This document shows positions 16,190 through 23,267 of a DNA stretch of 37,708 nucleotides, one piece after another. The notes under the pieces were generated by a model. The model had not been told where the DNA came from, searched no databases, and worked only from the letters and a program-made list of their open reading frames with translations. Both the position numbers and the translations under genes were made by a program. Position 1 is the first letter of the stretch. Each line of letters begins with the position of its first letter. This DNA comes from Candidatus Rokuibacteriota bacterium (GTDB lineage: Bacteria; Methylomirabilota; Methylomirabilia; Rokubacteriales; CSP1-6): positions 1 to 37,708 of the forward strand of contig QHRX01000203.1 of assembly GCA_003221455.1 (NCBI GenBank), given 5' to 3'.

Positions 16190-17491
16190 CTACCTCCGCG
16201 CTGCCGCGGGGGCGGGCCGGCCGGGCAGCGCCAGCATGCGATCGAGGGCGACGCGGGCCGAGACCTTCACGGCGTCGGTGACGACGATCTCGTTCACCAC
16301 CTCGCCGCCGACGAGCGCCTCCAGCACCCAGGCGAGGTATGCGGGGTGGATGCGGTACATGGTCGAGCACGGGCAGATCACCGGATCCAGGCAGAAGATC
16401 AGCTTGTCGGGATGCGCGGCCGCCAGCCGGTTCACCATGTTGATCTCGGTCCCAACCGCCCACTGGCTGCCCGGCGGCGCCGACGCGATCGTCTCGAGGA
16501 TCAGCTCGGTCGAGCCGTCGAGGTCGGCGGCCGCCACCACCTCGCGGCGGCACTCCGGGTGCACGACGACGTTGATCTCCGGATACCGGCGACGCGCCTC
16601 GGCGATCTGCGCGACCGTGAAGCGCGCGTGCACTGAGCACCAGCCACGCCAGAGAATGAGGCGCGCCCCGCGCAGTGCCTCGACGGAGTTGCCGCCGAGC
16701 GGGCGCCGCGGGTCCCACACGACCATGGCGTCGTCGGGGACGCCGAGCTTGTCGCCGGTGTTGCGGCCGAGATGCTCATCGGGGAAGAACAGCACCCGCT
16801 CGCCCCGCGCGAAGGACCACTCGAGGACGCGGGTGGCGTTGGAGGAGGTGCACACGATGCCGCCCCGCTCGCCGCAGAACGCCTTGAGGGCCGCCGAGGA
16901 GTTCATATACGTCACCGGCACGACGGCCGCACGATCCTCGCCGCGCCCGAGGATCTCGTCGAGCTGCCGCCAGCAGGCGAGCACCTGGGCCTCGTCGGCC
17001 ATGTCGGCCATCGAACAGCCGGCGGCCGTGTTGGGCAGGATCACGCGCTGGTGGTCGGCGGCGAGGATGTCGGCGCTCTCCGCCATGAAGTGCACGCCGC
17101 AGAACACGATGTAGTCCGCCTCGCGGCGCCCGGCCGCCTGCTGCGAGAGCTTGAAGGAGTCGCCCCGGAAGTCCGCCCAGCGGATGATCTCGTCACGCTG
17201 GTAGTGGTGGCCGAGGATTACCAGCCGGAAGCCCAGCCTGGCCTTGACGGCGCCGATGCGCGCCGCGACTTCCTCGGGCGCCATCGCGCGATAGCGCTCC
17301 GGAATCTCTCGCTGCACGGGTGCCGACCGGGGAATCGTGTCCCACTGACTGGCGCCAGCGCCGTAGACCGGCAGCCGCGAGCCGTGGCGCGGCGCGTCGT
17401 AGGCCCACGGATCCCACCGCAGCTCGTCGCTGCACACCTCGGTCGAGGCGGCGCCCTGGATCTTCCTCGTGATCGAATCCGTGGTGGGCAT
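16190..17491 (-). CDS. nadA: Quinolinate synthase A
   Basis: 433-residue [4Fe-4S] enzyme that condenses iminoaspartate with dihydroxyacetone phosphate to quinolinate. Visible motifs are ILGHHYQRDEI, GDSFKLSQQAA, FCGVHFMAESADIL and PNTAAGCSMADMADE. The three candidate cluster cysteines are Cys159 in AAGCS, the Cys in GWCSVHARF and one in VICPCSTM. The first 60 residues are an extension beyond the usual core. ATG 17491 is chosen for the AGAGGAG site upstream. It is the first gene of the operon nadA-nadB-nadC-cysteine desulfurase. Two palindromes (17504-17521, 17533-17546) lie directly upstream of the ribosome site and may control it. Confidence 0.96.
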   Translation of the reverse strand: MPTTDSITRKIQGAASTEVCSDELRWDPWAYDAPRHGSRLPVYGAGASQWDTIPRSAPVQREIPERYRAMAPEEVAARIGAVKARLGFRLVILGHHYQRDEIIRWADFRGDSFKLSQQAAGRREADYIVFCGVHFMAESADILAADHQRVILPNTAAGCSMADMADEAQVLACWRQLDEILGRGEDRAAVVPVTYMNSSAALKAFCGERGGIVCTSSNATRVLEWSFARGERVLFFPDEHLGRNTGDKLGVPDDAMVVWDPRRPLGGNSVEALRGARLILWRGWCSVHARFTVAQIAEARRRYPEINVVVHPECRREVVAAADLDGSTELILETIASAPPGSQWAVGTEINMVNRLAAAHPDKLIFCLDPVICPCSTMYRIHPAYLAWVLEALVGGEVVNEIVVTDAVKVSARVALDRMLALPGRPAPAAARR

Positions 17492-17503
17492 CGTCAGGCT
17501 CCT

Positions 17504-17521
17504 CTCCGCGGGCCCGCGGAG
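17504..17521. promoter_or_regulatory. 18-bp perfect palindrome in the nadA leader
   Basis: CTCCGCGGGCCCGCGGAG is perfectly self-complementary and abuts the nadA ribosome site on the minus strand. It could be an operator for an NAD-responsive repressor or an mRNA hairpin affecting ribosome access. No loop is available in a perfect 18-mer, which favours a DNA site, though the centre could open. Confidence 0.4.
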
Positions 17522-17532
17522 TTCGCGCTCTT

Positions 17533-17546
17533 GAGGTCGTGACCTC
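17533..17546. promoter_or_regulatory. Second inverted repeat upstream of nadA
   Basis: GAGGTC-GT-GACCTC, 6-base perfect arms around two bases, lies 11 bases beyond the 18-bp palindrome, at the edge of the tautomerase remnant. Role unknown; it could form a tandem operator with its neighbour. Confidence 0.3.
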
Positions 17547-17670
17547 GGGCGAGAGCGTTTCTTTCGGCCGCGGCCTGGCTCAACGTGCTCGTCTCCCGGG
17601 CAGGGATCCAGAGGCTGCGTACGCATCGTTCTTGGTTGGTTTACAGGTCGAATATCCGGGGGCCGTGGCC
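17537..17670 (+). pseudogene. Inverted C-terminal remnant of the tautomerase gene at 19493
   Basis: The plus strand reads SGESVSFGRGLAQRAR then LPGRDPEAAYA, nearly the same as PGENVSFGRGLAQRAR then IPDGAPEAAYADRA at the end of the intact tautomerase. The match continues past that gene's stop: TTGGTTGGTTTACAGGTCG here against TTGGTTGATTTCCAAGCCG there, both followed by AATATCCGG. About 20 bases around the old stop are deleted. The copy is in opposite orientation 1.9 kb away, in front of nadA, and has no start or N-terminal domain. Confidence 0.7.
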
Positions 17671-17827
17671 CAGAGGCATGTTGTTCTCCCTCTTGTACCC
17701 GCTGAGCACGCCCGGCGCTCGCTAAGGCCCGCCGCCACCGGCGTGAACCGGGACCGCGAGGGGCCGGGCTCGAACCGGTACAATCGGAGAGCCTCCTGCC
17801 TTCCACAGGACCTCCATCGGGAAAACC

Positions 17828-18829
17828 CTACCGGACAACCGATCCGCGATCTTCCGCGGGGCGACCCGCAGTGGAGGAGCGGGGTACCTCCCGCCGTGCC
17901 GCGGGCTCCGGCCCGACCTTCAGCAGGAGGGCCGCGTACTTCTCCCGAAACGCGCCGATGCGCGCGTGGTTCGCGCCGAACCTGGCTTCGAGGATCGCCA
18001 GCGATCGGCGGTAGAGCGGCTCGGCCTCCCCGTATCTCCCCGCCTCGATGTAGAGATCGACGAGCAGATTCAGCACGTACGCGGTGTGAACGTTGGAGGG
18101 TCCGAACGCCTGTTCGATAATCGCGAGTTCTCGTCGATACAGCACTTCCGCCGGCTCGAGCCGGCCGCGGGCTGTTTCCGCGGCGGCTTCGCCGTCCAGT
18201 GGCCCCGCCACCGCGAGGTCCTCCGGCCCGAACGCCTTTTCCGAAATCTGCCGGGCGCGCCGATACAGGGAGGCAGCTTCCTCGAACTGGCCAATCGCCG
18301 CATCCACGTCGGCCAGGCTCGAGAGGACCGGCAGCACCTTCGGGCTGTCCGGCCCGACCGCCGCTTGACGAATGGCGAGCGCACGCGCGTACAGCTCCTT
18401 CGCCTGACCCTGGTGGCCCTGGCCGACAACCGCTTCTGCCGCGGAGGCGAGCGCGTCGGCCACCCGGATATCAGATGGGCCGAACGCCTTCTCCATGAGA
18501 AACGCCAACCGGCGGTAGAGGAGCTCGGCGCGATCCAACTTCCCTCTCATTCGATACACGTCTGCCAGGCTCGCGAGCGGACCCACGATGCGGAGGTCTT
18601 CCGGGCCGAGGGCGCGTTCAAAAAGTGGCAGGGCCTGCTCGTCGAGAGCCTCGGCCTGGTCGTACGCACCCTGATCGGAGGCCCTCTGCGCCTGAACCGC
18701 GAGCTTGAGCCCACTTTGGAAGTCCTCGAACTGGGATGACGGCGTGGCGGCACGCGCGACCGGCGCGAGCGACAGCAACGCCGCCGCCAGAAGCGTGGCA
18801 ACCCGGCCCATGTCTTTCCCTCGGCTCAC
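17828..18829 (-). CDS. Secreted tetratricopeptide-repeat protein
   Basis: 333 residues from GTG 18829, chosen because GGAGGAGA lies just upstream; an ATG six codons later is the alternative. Either way the product starts with a signal peptide (GRVATLLAAALLSLAPVARA) and is exported. From about residue 40 it is a row of roughly six 42-residue repeats of the kinesin-light-chain/TPR type, each with a variant of AELLYRRxLAIxExAFGPxxxxVA. The last 25 residues are basic and probably disordered. TPR proteins scaffold other proteins; no partner is evident. It is a single gene, diverging from nothing recognisable. Confidence 0.8.
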   Translation of the reverse strand: MSRGKDMGRVATLLAAALLSLAPVARAATPSSQFEDFQSGLKLAVQAQRASDQGAYDQAEALDEQALPLFERALGPEDLRIVGPLASLADVYRMRGKLDRAELLYRRLAFLMEKAFGPSDIRVADALASAAEAVVGQGHQGQAKELYARALAIRQAAVGPDSPKVLPVLSSLADVDAAIGQFEEAASLYRRARQISEKAFGPEDLAVAGPLDGEAAAETARGRLEPAEVLYRRELAIIEQAFGPSNVHTAYVLNLLVDLYIEAGRYGEAEPLYRRSLAILEARFGANHARIGAFREKYAALLLKVGPEPAARREVPRSSTAGRPAEDRGSVVR

Positions 18830-18967
18830 GATCTTCTCCTCCGCTACGTCTCGGTGTCGCGTCTTGGTCTTGAGAGGAGGGCGAGCGGGGAAGAGATTCG
18901 GTCGACGGCATCGACAGGGGCCGGTGACTTCCAACGCGCGGGGCACGCGGATTCAGGCTTCCCCATC

Positions 18968-18990
18968 GCGGCCCCGCCGCTGTCTTTTTT
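18968..18990 (+). terminator. Orphan intrinsic terminator, plus strand
   Basis: GCGGC-CCC-GCCGC followed by TGTCTTTTTT has the form of a rho-independent terminator, but no recognisable plus-strand gene ends here. It may belong to a lost gene or to an unannotated transcript antisense to the TPR gene's upstream region. Confidence 0.5.
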
Positions 18991-19204
18991 CGATTCCACC
19001 CGAACCATCGAACCCCTTGCGCCACATCGACCCACCGTAACGGCACTCAACGCGCGCCCCGTGAGCTGCGGCGCAGGGTGCGGGGTCGGGTCGATAGCGC
19101 GCCGGCGCCCTGGAACCGTCGAACGTCACGATGGAACGCCCGTCCGGGTTTCGGAATTTTGCCCCCGTTCCGACGCAGTCCGTCGCGGTCGAGCGCCGTC
19201 TCTG

Positions 19205-19391
19205 GGATCTGGACGGCAAGGGCGGAGGGCTTCGGCGGCCTCGTCGAGCCTATACGCCCGTTCGACGATCGGCTTCACTCGTCCCGACGCCAGCCGACAA
19301 GTACCCTCCCATCAGCCCCACGAGGTCTTGGTACCTCCACGAGCTTCAGGCCACTGCACCGCGTGAACGACTCGGCGCGCATGGCCCTCAT
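19205..19391 (-). pseudogene. Zinc-type alcohol dehydrogenase/quinone oxidoreductase with internal deletion
   Basis: From ATG 19391 the minus strand reads MRAMRAESFTRCSGLKLVEV then PRPRGADGRVLVG, the first strands of a medium-chain dehydrogenase/quinone reductase. It then jumps after a frameshift to KPIVERAYRLDEAAEALR, which is the C-terminal segment of the same family. About 250 middle residues (catalytic and Rossmann regions) are missing. It lies just downstream of the tautomerase on the same strand. The rest of the 18830-19492 gap shows nothing coding. Confidence 0.65.
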
Positions 19392-19422
19392 CATTAGTCA
19401 CCCGAGCTTGGTGATCGGTCGT

Positions 19423-19439
19423 GTGTCAGCCGTTGACAC
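19423..19439. other. Short hairpin downstream of the tautomerase gene
   Basis: GTGTCA-GCCGT-TGACAC, 6-bp stem with 5-base loop, 54 bases past the tautomerase stop on its strand. No T-tract follows, so termination is uncertain. Confidence 0.3.
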
Positions 19440-19492
19440 GAGTCGCCGGATATTCGGCTTGGAAATCAACCAAGGACAACATCGCGCCCTCC

Positions 19493-19921
19493 TCATGCTC
19501 GGTCAGCGTACGCCGCCTCTGGAGCTCCGTCCGGGATACGGGCACGTTGAGCCAGGCCGCGGCCGAACGAAACGTTCTCGCCCGGGGTCTCGTAGAGGAT
19601 GATCAGGAGATCGTCCGGAGAAATCCCGACCGCCGAGACCACGCCGTCGTTCAAGGCCCTCAATAGGCCCAGTCGCTTCTTCTTGGGCCGACCGGAAATA
19701 AACGTCACCTCCAACACAATCAGATCATCCGAATAGTTGAGCCCCAAGAACGACGGCGTGTGAAGGAATCGACTCCGGGGCAGAATGTGAATGATCTGGA
19801 AGAAGTCTTCCGGCGGAATGCCTAAGGCGCTTATGAGCCCGTTTTGAACCGCGCTCGACACCTTGCCGAGACGAGCCTCGTCGTACTGTCCTTCGAGCAC
19901 TTGGATTTTGGCGAGGGGCAT
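19493..19921 (-). CDS. Tautomerase-superfamily protein
   Basis: 142 residues from ATG 19921, chosen because it puts Pro at position 2, the catalytic N-terminal proline of 4-oxalocrotonate tautomerase-like enzymes once Met is removed, and because AGGAG lies upstream. The product begins MPLAKIQVLEGQYDEARLGK and contains two related halves (GLISALGIPPEDFFQIIHIL and DGVVSAVGISPDDLLIILYE), as expected for a double-length tautomerase. Such enzymes move double bonds or dehalogenate small unsaturated acids. A longer start at 19975 is open but lacks a ribosome site. A broken inverted copy of its 3' end lies at 17537-17670. Confidence 0.85.
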   Translation of the reverse strand: MPLAKIQVLEGQYDEARLGKVSSAVQNGLISALGIPPEDFFQIIHILPRSRFLHTPSFLGLNYSDDLIVLEVTFISGRPKKKRLGLLRALNDGVVSAVGISPDDLLIILYETPGENVSFGRGLAQRARIPDGAPEAAYADRA

Positions 19922-20159
19922 GTCTAGTCTCCTTTCATAGCCGTCACGGTGAGCAGCCTCGACCTGCGACCTCATGCTGAACTAATAGAAGGTCCGGGGA
20001 ACCTCATAGTCTGGCACAAGACGACGATGGGCGTCGCGTGCCGAGACACCCCAGCTCCATGAGCGGGACTTCGACCCACTGTCTGGCTCCGTCCGCGGGT
20101 TGGGATGTCGGTCGAACCCAGGAGGATTCAGAGGCCGGGACGGCGACGGCCTCCATGAG

Positions 20160-20177
20160 TATGTAGCTACATATAAT
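20160..20177 (+). promoter_or_regulatory. Palindromic operator overlapping a -10 box before the MarR remnant
   Basis: TATGTAGCTACATA (20160-20173) is a perfect 14-base palindrome that overlaps a consensus TATAAT at 20172-20177. No good -35 is seen. MarR proteins usually repress their own gene by binding such a palindrome over the promoter, so this is the likely autoregulatory site of the adjacent gene. Confidence 0.55.
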
Positions 20178-20193
20178 CGCTTGTGCGCGGGCC

Positions 20194-20620
20194 GTGTGGC
20201 GAGTAGCATGGCGCCATGAACGGTCGAGACACGAGGCCGACGAGCGGACAGGACCGCGAACGGCTGTCCCCTGTGTCTACAGCGCGCTGCGCATGGTGAG
20301 CCGGACGGTCACTCAGCTCTACGACGGCGTCCTACGGCCAAGCGGTCTGCGGGTGACCCAGTTCAGCATTCTCGCGACCATCGCACGCCTAGGTGAGACG
20401 AACCTGCGGCAGCTCGAGTGCATGCGCGCCATCGACCAGGCGACGCTGACGCGGAGCCTCGACCTCCTGGAGCGGAATCGTGTGATCGAGCGTGTTCTGC
20501 CTCCCGACCGGCGCATCAAAGCCGGTGAAGCTCACATCTGAAGGGGAGACGAGCCCCGGAGATCGCGCGGCCGCTCTGGGCCAGCGCTCAAGACGGTGAG
20601 GTACGGCGGCATGGGTTGGC
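20194..20620 (+). pseudogene. MarR-family regulator, frameshifted
   Basis: The first frame (GTG 20194 to TGA 20541) carries a MarR winged helix: MVSRTVTQLYDGVLRPSGLR then VTQFSILATIARL, the recognition region IDQATLTRSLDLLERNRVIE and the wing DRRIK. After the wing the frame is lost; removing one base near 20518 gives KPVKLTSEGE, and a further shift gives EIARPLWASAQ, the normal start of the C-terminal dimerisation helix. So two small indels break the dimerisation part, and the truncated 115-residue product should not dimerise properly. Either the gene has decayed or the assembly has errors here. Confidence 0.7.
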
Positions 20621-20763
20621 GCTCTACGGCGGCTGGCCAGTCGCTTCGTGTCGCCGTCAAGAAGCGGAGGCCAGTCCGGCCAAGCCCCGCACGAAGAGGA
20701 AGGGCTCGGGCGGCAGGGTGAGGAACCAATGTCGATCGAGGGTCTCCGCTGAAGGAGGTTCTG

Positions 20764-21966
20764 ATGTCTGACGCCGTCATCATCGACGCCGTGCGCACTC
20801 CCCTCGGCAAGGGGCGACGGGGCGGCGCCCTCGCCGGAGTCCACGCGGTCGACCTGCTCGCCCACCCGCTCGCCGCGCTGGTGGAGCGCACCGGGATCGA
20901 CCCTGGGGTGATCGAGGATGTCATCGCCGGATGTGTCGGCCAGATCAGCGAGCAGAGCACCAATATCGCCCGCCGGGCGGTGCTCGCCGCCGGCTACCCC
21001 GAACGGGTCCCGGCCACCACCGTCGACCGGCAGTGTGGCTCGGCGCAACAGGCCATCCACTTCGCCGCCCAGGGGGTCCTCGCGGGCGCGTACGACGTCG
21101 TGGTCGCCGGTGGGGTCGAGTCCATGAGCCACGTTCCCATGGGGTCGGCGGTGGCTGGTGCCGATCTCGACGGGACCCGCCTGTCCGAGCGTTATCCGGA
21201 CGGGTTCGTCCCTCAGGGCATCTCCGCTGAGCTCATCGCGGCCCGCTGGGGCATCGACCGCTCGGCATTGGACGCGTTCGCGCTGACGTCGCAGCAACGG
21301 GCCGCGGCGGCACGGGATGCGGGACGCTTCGACCACGAGATCGTCCCGTTCAAGGTGACCGGGCCCGATGGCGAGCAGGTCGAGGTCGCCGTCGACGAGG
21401 GCATCCGGGAGTCGTCGCGCGACGGGCTGGCGAAGTTGTCGCCTGCCTTCCGCAGCGAGGCGATGGCGGTGCGCTTCCCGCAGATCCACTGGCGCATCAC
21501 GGCGGGGAACTCGTCGCAAATCACCGACGGGGCCGCCGCCCTGTTGATCACGAGCGCCGAGCGGGCGGTGCAACTCGGACTGCGACCCCGGGCGCGCATC
21601 CACACCATGGTCGTCGAAGGCGACGACCCGTTGTACATGCTCACCGCCATCATCCCGGCCACCCGCAAGCTGCTGGCCCGCTCGGGGCTCAGCCTTCGAG
21701 ACATCGACCTCTTCGAGGTCAACGAGGCGTTCGCCTCGGTGGTGCTGGCGTGGGCCGGCGAGATCGGGGCCGACCTCGGCAGGGTCAACGTCAACGGCGG
21801 CGCCATCGCCCTTGGCCATCCCCTGGGCGCGTCCGGGGCTCGGTTGACCGCGACGCTGCTCAATGCGCTGGAGCAGCGCGACGGCCGCTTCGGCCTCCAG
21901 GTGATCTGCGAGGCGGGCGGTCAGGCCAACGCCATGGTCATCGAACGACTGCCGCAGGCCGCATGA
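20764..21966 (+). CDS. Thiolase (acetyl-CoA acetyltransferase family)
   Basis: 400-residue thiolase. Acyl-accepting Cys is in VDRQCGSAQQAIHF, followed by GGVESMSHVPMG, then NEAFASVVLAW, the catalytic His in NGGAIALGHPLGASGAR and the second Cys in VICEAGGQANAMV, where the usual CGGGGQG is relaxed. It cleaves 3-ketoacyl-CoA with CoA or makes acetoacetyl-CoA; the relaxed second-Cys loop resembles thiolases acting on bulky or branched acyl chains, but that is inference. An AAGGAGG lies 5 bases before the ATG. Downstream is a fragment of an oxidoreductase that overlaps its stop by 4 bases. Confidence 0.93.
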   Translation: MSDAVIIDAVRTPLGKGRRGGALAGVHAVDLLAHPLAALVERTGIDPGVIEDVIAGCVGQISEQSTNIARRAVLAAGYPERVPATTVDRQCGSAQQAIHFAAQGVLAGAYDVVVAGGVESMSHVPMGSAVAGADLDGTRLSERYPDGFVPQGISAELIAARWGIDRSALDAFALTSQQRAAAARDAGRFDHEIVPFKVTGPDGEQVEVAVDEGIRESSRDGLAKLSPAFRSEAMAVRFPQIHWRITAGNSSQITDGAAALLITSAERAVQLGLRPRARIHTMVVEGDDPLYMLTAIIPATRKLLARSGLSLRDIDLFEVNEAFASVVLAWAGEIGADLGRVNVNGGAIALGHPLGASGARLTATLLNALEQRDGRFGLQVICEAGGQANAMVIERLPQAA

Positions 21967-22229
21967 TGAAGACGCTCCAAGCCGGGGTCCGCACCCTGAA
22001 CGTGGTGCGCCGCCCCGAGGTGGCGGCGGACCTGGTGGAACTTGGGGCCGACGCCGTCGAAGTCAGCGGGCCGGACCTCGTCGAGCAGCTCGCCGCCGCG
22101 CTCGGCAACCACCAGATCTCCCTAGTGCTGGACGGAGCGCCGGGGCGGCCGCCCCGGCGAGGCGCTTATGACCCGTTCTCCCTACGGACAGCCGCAATCA
22201 TTTGTCCGCACGAGGAGCCATCGACATGA
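21963..22229 (+). pseudogene. Middle fragment of a medium-chain oxidoreductase
   Basis: Overlapping the thiolase stop (ATGA), the frame reads TLNVVRRPEVAADLVELGAD then AVEVSGPDLVEQLAAALG and ISLVLDGAPG, the cofactor-binding half of an enoyl reductase/quinone oxidoreductase. Both the catalytic N-terminal domain and the C-terminal end are missing. After about residue 60 it runs through a 22-bp palindrome into non-homologous sequence and stops at 22229, inside the start of the next gene. Most likely a gene truncated at both ends; its 88-residue product could still be made by coupling to the thiolase. Confidence 0.65.
22138..22159. repeat. 22-bp perfect GC-only palindrome
   Basis: The 22 bases are exactly self-complementary (centre GGCC at 22147-22150) and consist only of G and C. 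It stands at the point where homology to the oxidoreductase ends and the next gene's leader begins. It could terminate thiolase transcription, although no T-tract follows, or mark a deletion junction. Confidence 0.5.
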
Positions 22230-23251
22230 GGAGCAAAATCGCCCGACAGATAGTCTTAGCTGCCCGGCCGCATGGACAGCCAAAGCTAAGCGACTTCCGG
22301 CTTGAAGAGACCGCGATCCCTACGCCAAGCGCCGGGCAGGTTCTGCTTCGGGTGCAGTATCTATCGCTCGACCCCTATATGCGCGGCCGGATGGATGACC
22401 GGAAATCGTATGCGCAGCCGGTGCCGCTTGGCGGTGTCATGGGTGGCGAATCCGTTGCGACGGTGATCGCCTCGCACCATCCCGGCTATTCGGAAGGCGA
22501 CGTCGTGCTCGCCCAGACGGGATGGCGCACCCACGCCCTGTCGGACCGCCCGGACCTGCGCAAGCTCGATCCGGCCGTCGCGCCGGTCACGACGGGCCTA
22601 GGCGTCCTCGGCATGCCGGGTTTCACGGCTTATTGCGGTTTGCGCCTGATCGGTCGGCCCACCCCGGGCGAGACGGTCGTTGTGGCCGCGGCGACGGGAC
22701 CGGTCGGATCGCTCGTCGGCCAGCTCGCCACAATCGCGGGGGCACGGGCGGTCGGCATCGCGGGCGGGCCGGAGAAATGCGCCTTCATGAAGAAGGAGCT
22801 TCGGTTTGACGCTGCGGTCAATCATCGCGCGACCGATTTTCCAGCCCAACTCGCTGCCGCTTGTCCAAACGGTATCGACGTCTATTTCGAGAACGTCGGG
22901 GGAGCCATCTGGCAGGCGGTGCTGCCTCTGCTCAATAACTTTGCGCGGGTGCCGGTCTGTGGCCTTGTCGCGCAGTATAGCGGCGCGCCAAACGGTGACG
23001 GGACGGATACGCTGCCGGCCACCATGCGCGGGATCCTGTCGAAGCGCCTGACGCTCCGCGGTTTCATCTACTACGACTTTGTTCAAGGGCACTTTTCAGA
23101 ATTCCTGCGCGACGTCGGCGCAGGTGTCGCAGACGGCCGTATTCGGTACCGTGAAGACATCGTCGATGGTCTCGACAAGGCACCCGAAGCGTTCATCGGT
23201 ATGCTCGAGGGGCGCAATTTCGGCAAGGCGATCGTCCGAGTGGACGCCTAG
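22226..23251 (+). CDS. NADP-dependent oxidoreductase (CurA/prostaglandin reductase-like, zinc-free MDR)
   Basis: 341 residues. Motifs: LSLDPYMRGRMDDRKSYAQP near the N-terminus, GGVMGGESVATV, the Rossmann region VVAAATGPVGSLVGQLA, FENVGGAIWQAVLPLL and the C-terminal TLRGFIYYDF. These mark the double-bond reductase group that reduces alpha,beta-unsaturated ketones or aldehydes with NADPH. No zinc ligands are seen. It lies 16 bases before the MFS gene. Its codon use is visibly less GC-biased than that of the upstream nad and sigma-54 blocks, so it may be acquired. Confidence 0.92.
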   Translation: MRSKIARQIVLAARPHGQPKLSDFRLEETAIPTPSAGQVLLRVQYLSLDPYMRGRMDDRKSYAQPVPLGGVMGGESVATVIASHHPGYSEGDVVLAQTGWRTHALSDRPDLRKLDPAVAPVTTGLGVLGMPGFTAYCGLRLIGRPTPGETVVVAAATGPVGSLVGQLATIAGARAVGIAGGPEKCAFMKKELRFDAAVNHRATDFPAQLAAACPNGIDVYFENVGGAIWQAVLPLLNNFARVPVCGLVAQYSGAPNGDGTDTLPATMRGILSKRLTLRGFIYYDFVQGHFSEFLRDVGAGVADGRIRYREDIVDGLDKAPEAFIGMLEGRNFGKAIVRVDA

Positions 23252-23267
23252 AACCTCGGGGAGCGGG

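Noticed and set aside
17492-17830. A riboswitch before nadA
   Set aside because: The stretch is explained by two palindromes and the tautomerase remnant; I see no conserved aptamer such as the NAD-II or nadA motif.
18854-19366. 170-codon plus-strand ORF in front of the TPR gene
   Set aside because: Composition is that of non-coding GC-rich DNA, it contains a terminator-like hairpin, and the minus strand at its end has an MDR remnant.
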